Assembly (NCBI GenBank): GCA_963805925.1
Contig: CAWDWB010000003.1
Span: 124,001-188,000, forward strand
DNA length: 64,000 bases
Origin: CAMPKL01 sp963805925
GTDB taxonomy: Bacteria > Acidobacteriota > Terriglobia > Bryobacterales > UBA6623
Direction of reading: 5' to 3'
The position numbers were made by a program, and so were the translations under genes. This document shows, in pieces, positions 28,994 to 37,697 of the stretch; position 1 is the first letter of the stretch; every line of letters starts with the position of its first letter. The notes under the pieces were generated by a model. The model searched no databases and was not told the DNA's origin. It worked only from the letters and a program-made list of their open reading frames with translations.

Positions 28994-29593
28994 ATGAGCA
29001 TTGCCAAATCGCTTCGCGACAACGCCGCTCTCGTCGCCGGAATTCTGCTGCCGGTGATCGTCGTCGTCCTGTTTCTACTTTCGAGTTGGGTGCCGAAGTT
29101 ATTCGTCGATCCGCCGCAGTACGATTTCCTTTACGCGGAAGACGGCAACTACTACGGCGGAAGTCCGTCCCCTTGGCGCTACGAGGTCACTCTTGACGCC
29201 CAGAACCATTTATTGGTGAGGGCCTTCGCTGCCAAGCCGGACGTTTATACGCCAGGCGCACGGCTCTTCTTGTTCGAACACGAGGACGGCAACGTCAGGG
29301 AGATCACTCTGCCCGCGCCCTCGAGTACCGAGGGCGGCGAAGGGGGCATCGTCGTTGAAATCCCAGAGTTCAAGAACCAATACATCGACCCCAGCCGCAT
29401 CTCGCCGGACGGCTATGCGCTCGTCGACAACACCCGCAGCTCGCGCGGTCTATTCGGCCTGTTCTCATCGGGCAGCGGACGCGGTTTGGCCATCAGCAAG
29501 AACGGCGCCGTCTTCGATGCGGCGGATGGCCGCGGGCAATATTGGTACGGCAGCAGATTGATTGGCTGGATCGTACCGCCGCCTCAGCAATAA
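28994..29593 (+). CDS. Membrane-anchored protein, unknown
   Basis: 199 residues from the ATG at 28994. One N-terminal anchor helix (LVAGILLPVIVVVLFLLSSW) precedes a soluble beta-rich domain with YDFLYAEDGNYYGGSP, LVRAFAAKPDVYTPGARLFL and YALVDNTRSSRGLFGLFSSG. The short gap (5 bases) to the next gene suggests one transcript with the membrane protein at 29598 and perhaps with ligD. I recognise no family. Confidence 0.6.
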   Translation: MSIAKSLRDNAALVAGILLPVIVVVLFLLSSWVPKLFVDPPQYDFLYAEDGNYYGGSPSPWRYEVTLDAQNHLLVRAFAAKPDVYTPGARLFLFEHEDGNVREITLPAPSSTEGGEGGIVVEIPEFKNQYIDPSRISPDGYALVDNTRSSRGLFGLFSSGSGRGLAISKNGAVFDAADGRGQYWYGSRLIGWIVPPPQQ

Positions 29594-29597
29594 CTCC

Positions 29598-30530
29598 ATG
29601 ACCCCGAAAGAGGAAGCGCTGGGACAGATAGCGGCGATCGCCCGCGAACACGGCATCACCGCGGACGAGATTCGTTCCCAAATCTCCGCAACGGACGTGG
29701 TCGCCGATTCGAAGGCCTCTGTTCTCACTCGACTGCTGAGTTACCTGGGAGGCATCTTTGTGCTCGCCGGCCTCGGCGTATTCATCGAGATGCAGTGGAA
29801 CGACATGAACTCGGCGGCGCGCATCACGGTGACGCTGGGGTCCGGTATCGCGGCGTTCTTCATGGCCTGGTTTGCCGCAAGCGACGAACGCCGCGAGAAG
29901 ATCGCAACGCCGCTATTCCTGTTGGCCGCCTTTCTACAACCAGTCGGCATCCTCGTCGCGATCGATGAGTTTTCTACGGGCGGCGATGAGCGCTACGCGT
30001 TCCTGTTTGCTTCAGGAGTTTTATTGGTGCAACAGACGCTGGCCTTTTTCAGCAAGAAAGTGACATCACTGCTGTTTATGTCGATCGTCTTCGGCTTGTG
30101 GTTCTACGCAACGGCAATGGATTTGGTTGATGTCGACAGCGACCTCATCGCCTTCGGTCTGGGGCTGGCGATGCTGTTCATTCTCAATCGGATTGATCGG
30201 ACGCCTCACGCCTCGATTACGCCCTTCTGGTATTTCTGGAGTTCGGCAGCCATGCTGGCGGGTTTATTCAACCTCGTTCAGTACTCGCCTCTGGAGATCT
30301 TGTTCCTGGGCGCGGCCTGCGGCGTCGTTTTCTGGAGCACCTGGGTCAAGAGCCGCAGTCTGCTGTTTGTTGCGACCGTGGCGATTTTGGGCTACGTCGG
30401 CTACTACACGTCGGAACATTTCACCGACGTTGTCGGCTGGCCCATCGCTCTGATCCTCTTTGGGCTCATGCTGATCGGGCTGAGCGCCGTCGCCTTCCGC
30501 ATCAACCGCAAGTACATCGCGGCAAAATAG
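29598..30530 (+). CDS. Polytopic membrane protein, DUF2157-like
   Basis: 310 residues from the ATG at 29598. A short cytoplasmic helical start (KEEALGQIAAIAREHGITAD) is followed by about nine membrane helices (for example LLSYLGGIFVLAGLGVFIEM). The layout, a helical N-terminus, a GG turn in the first helix and YxxK-like charged ends, resembles DUF2157 family proteins of unknown role. Paired with the gene at 28994. Confidence 0.6.
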   Translation: MTPKEEALGQIAAIAREHGITADEIRSQISATDVVADSKASVLTRLLSYLGGIFVLAGLGVFIEMQWNDMNSAARITVTLGSGIAAFFMAWFAASDERREKIATPLFLLAAFLQPVGILVAIDEFSTGGDERYAFLFASGVLLVQQTLAFFSKKVTSLLFMSIVFGLWFYATAMDLVDVDSDLIAFGLGLAMLFILNRIDRTPHASITPFWYFWSSAAMLAGLFNLVQYSPLEILFLGAACGVVFWSTWVKSRSLLFVATVAILGYVGYYTSEHFTDVVGWPIALILFGLMLIGLSAVAFRINRKYIAAK

Positions 30531-30593
30531 CCCTCGCGTAACCGCTACGTAACGCGTTTGTCAAGCAAAGAACGCTGTCGGAACGATTTGTTC

Positions 30594-30674
30594 TTTTCCA
30601 CAGAGCACCACAGCTTGGTGCTTACTTCCATCTGATTCTAAAGTAGTTAACCCCTGTGGAAAACTTGTGGAAAG
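30594..30674. promoter_or_regulatory. DnaA-box-like cluster with hairpin
   Basis: TTTTCCACA on the plus strand at 30594-30602, the same sequence inverted at 30655-30663, and a one-mismatch copy (CTTTCCACA) inverted at 30666-30674. Between them sits a hairpin, AGCACCA/TGGTGCT with a five-base loop (30604-30622). The consensus DnaA box is TTATCCACA, with TTTTCCACA a common variant. The region separates two convergent genes and holds no ORF. A terminator without a T run is the other explanation. Confidence 0.3.
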
Positions 30675-30696
30675 TTGCCCCGGTCCGAACGGAGGG

Positions 30697-31536
30697 CTAG
30701 CGGCTCGATGATTTCTTCTTAACGGCCTTGGGCCCCGCGGAAGCAGTCGCTCTGGCGGCGGATTTCTTCTCTGGACGCTCCGCCAGAGACCGCTGCAGCG
30801 CCTCCATCAGGTCGATGACCGGGGCCAGGCGGGGCGCTTGGGCCGCTTCGGCTTCTTGGCCGTTGCGTTTGGCCTCAATCAAGGCCTCCACGCGGCTGCG
30901 GTACTCGTCGTGATACTTCCCGGGGTCAAAATGTGCCGCCAGACTCTCGATGAGCTGGCGGGCGAGCTTCTCTTCCGACTCCTTGATCTCCACGTCGGTG
31001 ATGCGGCCATACTCGGACGAATCGCGCACTTCGTCCTGATAGAACATCGTGTGCAGAGTCAGGCCGCCATCGCGCGGACGCAGTACCACCGTGTACTCGC
31101 GCTGGTGCATCGACAGCTTGGCAATGGCGCAGAAGCCGGTCTCTTCCATTGCCTGGACCAACAACGCGTAAGGCTTGCGGCCAGCGTCTTCCGGCACGGC
31201 GAGGTAGGAGCTGTCAAAGTACAACGGATCGACTTCGTCTAGCTTGACGAACTCCAATATCTCCATCGTAGAGCTGGATTCAGGAGCGATCTTTTTCAAG
31301 TCTTCGGGGTCGATGATGAGGTACTGGTCTTTGGCGACTTCGTAGCCTTTGACCAGTTCCTTGCGTTCGACAACGCGGTCGAGTTCCGGCGAGTAGAGCT
31401 GTTGCTTGACAGGTCTCATCGTCTCTTTGACGATTTGCCGGAAGCTGACCGTCTTGGGCCGCGCAGCGACGGACAACCGAATGGGCACCGAGATCAACCC
31501 GAAACTGAGATAGCCCTTCCAAACGGTTGCTGCCAT
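30697..31536 (-). CDS. ku: Ku end-binding protein for NHEJ
   Basis: 279 residues. The Ku core is complete: WKGYLSFGLISVPIRLSVAA at the start, VKGYEVAKDQYLIIDPEDL, EILEFVKLDEVDPLYFDSSY and LARQLIESLAAHFDPGKYHD. The C-terminal tail (from about residue 245) is rich in Lys, Ala and Ser (AVKKKSSSR end), as in other bacterial Ku. It binds DNA ends and recruits LigD, which lies 1.75 kb away. Confidence 0.97.
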   Translation of the reverse strand: MAATVWKGYLSFGLISVPIRLSVAARPKTVSFRQIVKETMRPVKQQLYSPELDRVVERKELVKGYEVAKDQYLIIDPEDLKKIAPESSSTMEILEFVKLDEVDPLYFDSSYLAVPEDAGRKPYALLVQAMEETGFCAIAKLSMHQREYTVVLRPRDGGLTLHTMFYQDEVRDSSEYGRITDVEIKESEEKLARQLIESLAAHFDPGKYHDEYRSRVEALIEAKRNGQEAEAAQAPRLAPVIDLMEALQRSLAERPEKKSAARATASAGPKAVKKKSSSR

Positions 31537-31612
31537 AGGTAAACGCTGTCCGCTGGGGACTTAGCAATCGTACGAGAGGCCGTCAGACCGTTGCAAGCAA
31601 GTAATTAGACAA

Positions 31613-31630
31613 ATGTTTCCTTTGAAACAT
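31613..31630. promoter_or_regulatory. Palindrome upstream of ku
   Basis: ATGTTTC-cttt-GAAACAT is a perfect 7-bp inverted repeat with a four-base spacer, 76 bases upstream of the Ku start. It looks like a repressor site (18 bp, two-fold symmetric). The regulator is unknown. Confidence 0.4.
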
Positions 31631-31698
31631 ATCCGTCAGATATTGTGCTTATGCCTGTTCGCACCACCGTCAATAGGGCCCGGATAGAAAAGATTTCC

Positions 31699-32406
31699 TC
31701 AGGCGAGCAGATTGACGGAGAAGTAGAAGACCTGCAGAGCAACGCTGTAGACCGGCGGAAAAACGTAATCGAAAGCGCGCCAGGCGATCACCAAGCCCAG
31801 CAGCGAAAATCCCGGCTGGCGCATGAACTTCACGAAGGCCAAGGCTGCGGATTCCGGCAGAAACAAACCGATCGCCGTCGCCCCATCGAGCGGCGGAACG
31901 GGGATCAGGTTGAAGGCGCCAAGCAACACGTTCTCGACGAACAGGATGCTGAGGAATGTCGCCAGTCCGCCGGCAAGCTGCGTTGTGGGCGCGACCATCT
32001 GCAGCATCGAGAATCCTTCAGGCCGATCGAAAATGCCGATCATCATGCCGCCTACCATTGCCAGGCTAGCGATCGCCACCAGAGTGAAGTTGGCGGCGGG
32101 TCCGGCCAGAGCCATCCAAGCGGCGCGGCGCGGATAGCGCTGTTGCCAATAGGGGTTGTAGGGCGCCGAGGCCCAACCGATCATCCAACCGCCGATAAAC
32201 AGCGACACCAGCGGAACGATGACCATGCCCAACGGCTCGCGGCGAATGTGCGGCATGGGGTTGAGCGTGACCTGCCCGCCGCGGGACGCCGTGTCGTCGC
32301 CCAGACGCAGAGCGGCCCAGGCGTGCGCGCCTTCGTGGCAGGTGACGGACAGCAAGAAGGCCACGTACCAAAGGGGCGCTTCGGCCAGTAACTGAGAATC
32401 GAACAT
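31699..32406 (-). CDS. Site-2 protease family membrane metalloprotease
   Basis: 235 residues with about five membrane segments. The zinc site HExxH is His24-Glu25-x-x-His28 in VTCHEGAHAWAAL, and the third ligand comes from the NPDG-type motif, here FNLIPVPPLDGATAIG. GPAANFTLVAIASLAMV is the typical S2P helix. No PDZ domain is seen, so it is the small type of S2P; substrates are membrane proteins, unidentified here. Confidence 0.9.
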   Translation of the reverse strand: MFDSQLLAEAPLWYVAFLLSVTCHEGAHAWAALRLGDDTASRGGQVTLNPMPHIRREPLGMVIVPLVSLFIGGWMIGWASAPYNPYWQQRYPRRAAWMALAGPAANFTLVAIASLAMVGGMMIGIFDRPEGFSMLQMVAPTTQLAGGLATFLSILFVENVLLGAFNLIPVPPLDGATAIGLFLPESAALAFVKFMRQPGFSLLGLVIAWRAFDYVFPPVYSVALQVFYFSVNLLA

Positions 32407-32491
32407 CGTTGGGGATTAAGTTGCAAGTCTAGCAAGTCACGGTGTCGCTACAATTGCGTATTCGCGCTGATGTCTACTGGGGAACGAACGC

Positions 32492-34009
32492 ATGAATGAA
32501 GTTTGGAAAAGCCGGTTCGGCGTCGTCGCCGGGATCGTTCTCTTCCTGTTGACGCTCTACGGCCCAACGCCGGAGGGCATGAACGCGGAGACCCAGAAGA
32601 CCGCCGCCGTCGCCGTGCTGATGGCGACGTGGTGGTTGACCGAGGCCGTCCACATCGCCGTCACGGCGCTGCTGCCGGTTGCGCTGTTCCCCTTGCTGGG
32701 AATCTTATCCGCGCAAGAAGTCGCCACGCCCTACGCCAACCACATCGTCTTTCTGTACATCGGCGGCTTCATCGTTGCCTTGGCGATGGAACGCTGCAAT
32801 TTGCACAAGAGGCTGGCGCTGCAAACAATTCGACGTGTCGGCTCCGCGCCATCGCGCCTCGTACTTGGATTCATGATCGCGACGGCATTCTTGTCCATGT
32901 GGATCTCGAACACCGCCACCACGATGATGATGTTGCCCATCGCCTTGGCGGTCATCGATCAGTTGGCTGGCCTTTCGGAAGTCGAAGGAAAGCGGGACGC
33001 CGAAACGCAACAACTCGTGAAACGCTCGTTCAGCGTCATCCTCTTGCTCGGCATCGCCTACTCGGCCAGCGTGGGCGGCGTCGGAACGATTATCGGCACG
33101 CCGACCAACGTGGCCTTTCTCGGTTTCTTGAGCGAGGCTTTCCCCGAGATGCCGCAGATTGCCTTCGTCGATTGGATGATGTTGACGATGCCGATAGTCA
33201 TCGTCTTCCTGCCGATCGCCTGGCTCTACTTGTGCCGCTTCGCAGGAGACTTGCCGCTGAGCAAGATCGCCTTTCACGGTTCAAGCGACGTGATCGGAGA
33301 CGAACTCCGCAAACTCGGCCCGATGCGCTACGAGGAGAAGATGGTCACCGCCGTTGCCTCAACCACTGCGCTGCTGTGGATCTTCCGCAACCCGATCGAA
33401 GCGGGCTCGATCACCGTGCCCGGCTGGTCCCAACTATTCGCTAACTCAAGTCTGTTGCAAGACTCGACAGTGGCGATGTTCATGGCCACACTGCTTTTTC
33501 TGCTGCCCTCCGGGCACGAGGGCAAACGCCTGATGGACTGGGAAACCGTATCGCGCGGCATGCCCTGGGGCATCGTCTTTCTCTTCGGCGGCGGCTTCGC
33601 TCTAGCCGATGCCATCGCAGCCAGCGGCCTCGCCGATTGGCTCGGCGGCGAGATGTCGATCCTACAAGGCCTGCCCGCATGGGTCCTGGTGCCGATCAGT
33701 TGCATGATCGCCGTACTGATGACCGAGATGACCTCGAACGTCGCAACCGTGCTGATGCTCTCGCCCGTGATCGCGGCGACAGCAGCGCAGATCGGCGTCC
33801 CCCCTCACCTAATGCTGATTCCCTCGGCAATCATGGCCTCGTTCGCCTTCATGTTGCCGGTAGCGACGCCGCCCAACGCCATCGTATTTTCGTCCGGTTC
33901 AATCACTATGGGCAGGATGTTCCGCGTCGGCGCGGCGCTGGACTTTATGGCGCTGCTGATCGTGCCGACGATGGTCTATTGGCTCGGCGGCAGTTTGCTA
34001 GGGCAATGA
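32492..34009 (+). CDS. SLC13/DASS family sodium-dicarboxylate symporter
   Basis: 505 residues with about 11-12 membrane segments. Both SNT-type motifs of the family are present, SNTATTMMMLPIALAVIDQL and MTSNVATVLMLSPVIAATAA, with TIIGTPTNVAFLGFL and LPVATPPNAIVFSSGSI. The family imports succinate, malate or fumarate with sodium. The end overlaps the convergent VOC gene by 12 bases. Confidence 0.92.
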   Translation: MNEVWKSRFGVVAGIVLFLLTLYGPTPEGMNAETQKTAAVAVLMATWWLTEAVHIAVTALLPVALFPLLGILSAQEVATPYANHIVFLYIGGFIVALAMERCNLHKRLALQTIRRVGSAPSRLVLGFMIATAFLSMWISNTATTMMMLPIALAVIDQLAGLSEVEGKRDAETQQLVKRSFSVILLLGIAYSASVGGVGTIIGTPTNVAFLGFLSEAFPEMPQIAFVDWMMLTMPIVIVFLPIAWLYLCRFAGDLPLSKIAFHGSSDVIGDELRKLGPMRYEEKMVTAVASTTALLWIFRNPIEAGSITVPGWSQLFANSSLLQDSTVAMFMATLLFLLPSGHEGKRLMDWETVSRGMPWGIVFLFGGGFALADAIAASGLADWLGGEMSILQGLPAWVLVPISCMIAVLMTEMTSNVATVLMLSPVIAATAAQIGVPPHLMLIPSAIMASFAFMLPVATPPNAIVFSSGSITMGRMFRVGAALDFMALLIVPTMVYWLGGSLLGQ

Positions 34010-34366
34010 CTCGCCGCAGGTGATGCGGTGTCCGTCGGGCGTCTTCAGCGTGAATTCCCGCAAGCCCCAAGGTTTGTTCATCGGCCTCGACGTAAGCAGC
34101 GCGCCCTTCGCCTCGAACTCTCGATAGAGATCATCCACGCCCTCGACGGTCCAGTAGGCGTAATAGGAGTGGTTGCCCAACTCGTCTGCCGGGCGCTCAT
34201 CCACGCACTCACCCAGCATCACACGGAACGTGTCGCGCGTCAGAAAGCTCCAGCCCGGCGCGTCGATGGGATCTTTCGTAAATCCCAGAACGTCCACGTA
34301 ATAGCGCGTCGATACCCCAAGATCACGGACGGCCAATACGCAGCGGGAATTGACGATCTGAGCCAT
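33998..34366 (-). CDS. VOC family (glyoxalase-type) protein
   Basis: 122 residues with one betaalphabetabetabeta pair: MAQIVNSRCVLAVRDLGVST, YYVDVLGFTKDPIDAPGW, YWTVEGVDDLYREFEAKGAL and REFTLKTPDGHRITCGESLP. Members bind a metal or an antibiotic or open a dioxygen ring; which is not evident here. It lies 11 bases after cimA on the same strand and may be co-transcribed. Confidence 0.85.
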   Translation of the reverse strand: MAQIVNSRCVLAVRDLGVSTRYYVDVLGFTKDPIDAPGWSFLTRDTFRVMLGECVDERPADELGNHSYYAYWTVEGVDDLYREFEAKGALLTSRPMNKPWGLREFTLKTPDGHRITCGESLP

Positions 34367-34377
34367 AGGGCGAGCGC

Positions 34378-35985
34378 TTATGCTTGTTCCGCCGCGACCT
34401 TCTGTTCCGACGAACCGTCGGCTTCCTTCAAGCGCAACAACTCAAGCTTCAGCGAATCGCACAACGCGTTCCACGAAGCTTCGAGCACGTCATCCGACAC
34501 GCCGACCGTGGTCCAGCGCTCCTTGGAGTCTGCCCAAGTGACCAACACTCGTACATTGGCCGCCGTGCCCTTGTTGGCGTCGAGCACGCGCACCTTGTAG
34601 TCAGTGAGCCGCACGTCCTGTACTTGCGGATAGGTCTCCGACAAGCACTTGCGCAGCGCGGTCGCCATGGCGTCGAAGGGGCCGCCCTCCGACGTTTCTT
34701 CCGCCCAGCGTTGGCCGTCGCGGGTCTTCACGACCATTTCGACCTTGTGCTGCGTCTGTTCCTCGCCCTTCTTCTCGGTGTGGACCGACATCTTTTCCAA
34801 CTCGAACAAGAAGTGGTCAGGCTGAACCGTTTCGCGGATCAGCAACTCGAATGAGCCCTCGGCCGCTTCGAGTTCGTAGCCCTCGTTCTCCATCTCTTTG
34901 ATGCGCGCCAGCAGCTTGGTGCGGGCAGCGTCGTCGAGCTTCTCGCCCCAGCCCTTTTCTTCGAGCTTGTAGAAAATATTGGCGCGGCCCGATAGATCGC
35001 TCACCAGCACGCGACGCTTGTTGCCGACCGCTTCGGGTTCCACGTGCTCGTAAGTCGAAGCGTCGCGCAACACAGCCGAAACGTGGATGCCGCCCTTGTG
35101 TGCGAACGCCGAGCGGCCCACGAAGGCTTGCCCGTTGGGCACTTGCAGGTTCGCCGTATCGGCAACGTAGTTCGCCAATTGCGTCAGCTTCCGGAGGTTG
35201 GCGTCGCTGACGCACTCGTGGCCTAGTTTCAATTGCAGGTTGGCGATGATCGGCACGAGGTTCGAGTTGCCGCAGCGTTCGCCGTAGCCGTTGATCGTTC
35301 CCTGCACGTGCGAGCAGCCTAACTCGATCGCCGCGATGGCGTTGGCCACGGCGACTTCCGAATCGTTATGAGTGTGGATGCCGATCACGCCTCCGAACGT
35401 CTTGCGGACGTCGGCAACCATCTCAGCGACTTCACTCGGCAGCGTGCCGCCGTTGGTATCGCACAGCACCAGGATGTCGGCGCCCGCTTTGGCTGCGGCA
35501 TCGAGCGTCTTCATGGCGAAGTCGCGGCTGCTCTTGTAGCCGTCGAAGAAATGCTCGGCGTCGTAGATCACCTCGCGTCCATTGGACTTGAGATAGGCCA
35601 CGGTCGAGCCGATCATTTCGAGGTTCTGCTCTTCGGTCACGCGCAGGGCGCGCTCGGTGTGCAGATTCCAGCTCTTGCCGAAGATCGTCACGACGGGCGT
35701 TTGAGACTCCAACAGCAACCGTATGTTGTCGTCGTCTTCGACCTTGTTCTTGGCGTGCCGCGTCGAGCCAAAGGCGGCCATCTTGGCGTGCTTCAGCTGG
35801 AGCGTTTTCGCCGCTTCGAAGAAATCGCGGTCGCGCGGGTTCGACCCCGGCCAGCCGCCTTCAATGTAATCGACGCCGAAATCGTCCAGCTTGTGGGCAA
35901 TGCGAATCTTATCTTCGACCGAGAAGTTAATGTTCTCGCCCTGCGTTCCGTCTCGAAGGGTGGTGTCGTAGATTGCGACTCGCAT
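34378..35985 (-). CDS. cimA: Citramalate synthase
   Basis: 535 residues. The HMGL-like TIM barrel is clear: the metal-binding TTLRDGTQGENINFSVEDK at the start, HxH in GVIGIHTHNDSEVA and YGERCGNSNLVPIIANLQLK. The C-terminal part (about 400-530) is the LeuA-type allosteric domain. CimA condenses pyruvate and acetyl-CoA to (R)-citramalate and gives a threonine-independent route to isoleucine. Its place after ilvC argues for CimA rather than 2-isopropylmalate synthase. It ends the ilv operon. Confidence 0.92.
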   Translation of the reverse strand: MRVAIYDTTLRDGTQGENINFSVEDKIRIAHKLDDFGVDYIEGGWPGSNPRDRDFFEAAKTLQLKHAKMAAFGSTRHAKNKVEDDDNIRLLLESQTPVVTIFGKSWNLHTERALRVTEEQNLEMIGSTVAYLKSNGREVIYDAEHFFDGYKSSRDFAMKTLDAAAKAGADILVLCDTNGGTLPSEVAEMVADVRKTFGGVIGIHTHNDSEVAVANAIAAIELGCSHVQGTINGYGERCGNSNLVPIIANLQLKLGHECVSDANLRKLTQLANYVADTANLQVPNGQAFVGRSAFAHKGGIHVSAVLRDASTYEHVEPEAVGNKRRVLVSDLSGRANIFYKLEEKGWGEKLDDAARTKLLARIKEMENEGYELEAAEGSFELLIRETVQPDHFLFELEKMSVHTEKKGEEQTQHKVEMVVKTRDGQRWAEETSEGGPFDAMATALRKCLSETYPQVQDVRLTDYKVRVLDANKGTAANVRVLVTWADSKERWTTVGVSDDVLEASWNALCDSLKLELLRLKEADGSSEQKVAAEQA

Positions 35986-36043
35986 TGTTTTATTCCTCTG
36001 CTGTTTAGATTAGAGGGCGGCCCGCAGGCCGCCCCCGGAAGAG

Positions 36044-37063
36044 TTATGCCGTCGGCATTTCCTTCTTGCGCTTCAAGAAGGGCATCATGCTGCGCAGCTT
36101 CGCGCCGACTTCTTCGATCGGCTGATCGGTCTGCGCCTTGCGGGTGGCAAGGAACTTCTTGCGTCCGCCTTCGCGATTCTCCGCCATCCATTCGTTAGCG
36201 AATTCGCCCGACTGGATCTCCTGGAGAATCTTCTTCATGCTGTCGCGTACGTGCTGGTCGACCACGCGCGGTCCGCGAGTGTAGTCGCCGTATTCCGCCG
36301 TGTCCGAAACCGAGTAGCGCATGTAGTTGAGGCCGCCTTCCTGGATCAGGTCGACGATCAACTTCAGCTCATGCAAGCACTCGAAATAGGCCATCTCCGG
36401 CGCGTAACCGGCATCGACCAAGGTCTGGAAGCCGGCGCGGATCAACTCCGCCGTACCGCCGCACAGAACCGCTTGCTCGCCGAACAGATCCGTCTCGGTC
36501 TCTTCTTTGAAGCTGGTCTGGATGACGCCGGCTTTCAAGCAGCCGATGCCCTTGGCGTAAGCCAAGCCGATGTTCATGGCGTTGCCCGACGCGTCTTGGA
36601 AGATCGCGACCAGGCCGGGAACGCCCATGCCTTCTTCAAACAGCTCGCGGACACGGTGGCCCGGCGCCTTGGGGGCGACCAGCAGCACGTCCAGATCCTT
36701 GCGCGGCTCGATGAAGCCGAAGTGAACGTTGAAGCCGTGAGCGAACATCAGCGCCGCGCCCTGCTTCAGGTTCGGCTCGATGTGTTCCTTGTAGAGGTCG
36801 GCCTGAATGTGATCGGAGACCAGAATCATCACCACGTCGGCGGCTTTCGACGCTTCCGCGGTCGTCATCACGCGCAAACCGGCCTGCTCAGCCTTGGGCC
36901 AGCTCTTGGATCCCTCATAGAGGCCTACAACGACGTCGACGCCGCTCTCTTTGAGGTTCAAGGCATGGGCGTGGCCTTGGCTGCCATAGCCGATGATCGC
37001 CACGGTCTTGCCTTGGAGATGCGACAAGTCGCCGTCTTGTTCGTAATATACTTTCGCTGCCAA
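36044..37063 (-). CDS. ilvC: Ketol-acid reductoisomerase
   Basis: 339 residues, the class I length. The NADPH site is IIGYGSQGHAHALNLKESGV; DVVMILVSDHIQADLY and APKAPGHRVRELFEEG follow; the knotted helical part (about 185-330) has the Mg-binding DLFGEQAVLCGGTAELIRAG and FECLHELKLIVDLIQEGGLN. It converts acetolactate and acetohydroxybutyrate in valine and isoleucine synthesis. Third gene of the ilv operon, 44 bases after ilvN. Confidence 0.97.
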   Translation of the reverse strand: MAAKVYYEQDGDLSHLQGKTVAIIGYGSQGHAHALNLKESGVDVVVGLYEGSKSWPKAEQAGLRVMTTAEASKAADVVMILVSDHIQADLYKEHIEPNLKQGAALMFAHGFNVHFGFIEPRKDLDVLLVAPKAPGHRVRELFEEGMGVPGLVAIFQDASGNAMNIGLAYAKGIGCLKAGVIQTSFKEETETDLFGEQAVLCGGTAELIRAGFQTLVDAGYAPEMAYFECLHELKLIVDLIQEGGLNYMRYSVSDTAEYGDYTRGPRVVDQHVRDSMKKILQEIQSGEFANEWMAENREGGRKKFLATRKAQTDQPIEEVGAKLRSMMPFLKRKKEMPTA

Positions 37064-37106
37064 CTGAGTTCTCCTTCGTACTTCAGCGCCTCTAGGCGCA
37101 AGATAT

Positions 37107-37667
37107 CTACTTCGATTCGACCGCGGGCGTCGTCTGCGTCTCTTCTGCCGAGGGCTCTGCGCGGAACATCGGATACGGTAAGTTATTCGCCGGCATCCGC
37201 GCCATCGCCATCGACCCGGAACGAGTCATCTCGACGTCGCCGTAATGATGCAAGAGGTCGATCAAAGCGTCGATCTTCTCCGGCGAACCGGTGACCTCGA
37301 GCGTATAGTGCGTCGGAGCGACGTCGACGATGCGGGCGCGGAAGATCTCCGCCTCCTTGGCAACCGACGAACGCATCTCCGGCCTAACGGAACTGACCTT
37401 GATCAACGCGAGTTCGCGTTGCACGGCGTTCGACTCCGTCAGGTCGACTGCCTTGACCACATTGACCAGGCGCGTGATCTGTTTGATCAACAGCGCGCGG
37501 CTCTCTTCGGCGACGTCGGCGACGATGGTCATCGACGAGAGCGTCGGGTCCAGCGTCTTGGCGACAGTGAGCGATTCGATGTTGTAACCGCGAGAGGTGA
37601 GTACGCCCGCAACGCGCATCAAAGCTCCGGCTTCGTTTTCAACGAGCAATGAAATGAGCTGATTCAT
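37107..37667 (-). CDS. ilvN: Acetolactate synthase small subunit
   Basis: 186 residues. The N-terminal ACT domain is NQLISLLVENEAGALMRVAG with GYNIESLTVAKT; a second ACT-like part follows from about residue 85 (LALIKVSSVRPEMRSSVAKE). It is the regulatory subunit that gives valine feedback to IlvB. The C-terminal tail (about 160-186) is Pro/Glu-rich. It starts 30 bases after ilvB. Confidence 0.95.
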   Translation of the reverse strand: MNQLISLLVENEAGALMRVAGVLTSRGYNIESLTVAKTLDPTLSSMTIVADVAEESRALLIKQITRLVNVVKAVDLTESNAVQRELALIKVSSVRPEMRSSVAKEAEIFRARIVDVAPTHYTLEVTGSPEKIDALIDLLHHYGDVEMTRSGSMAMARMPANNLPYPMFRAEPSAEETQTTPAVESK

Positions 37668-37697
37668 CTTCGGATCTCCGTGACGATACGCGTACTC

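Noticed and set aside
36251..37294. 347-codon plus-strand open frame
   Set aside because: Antisense to ilvC and ilvN, whose products are fully conserved.
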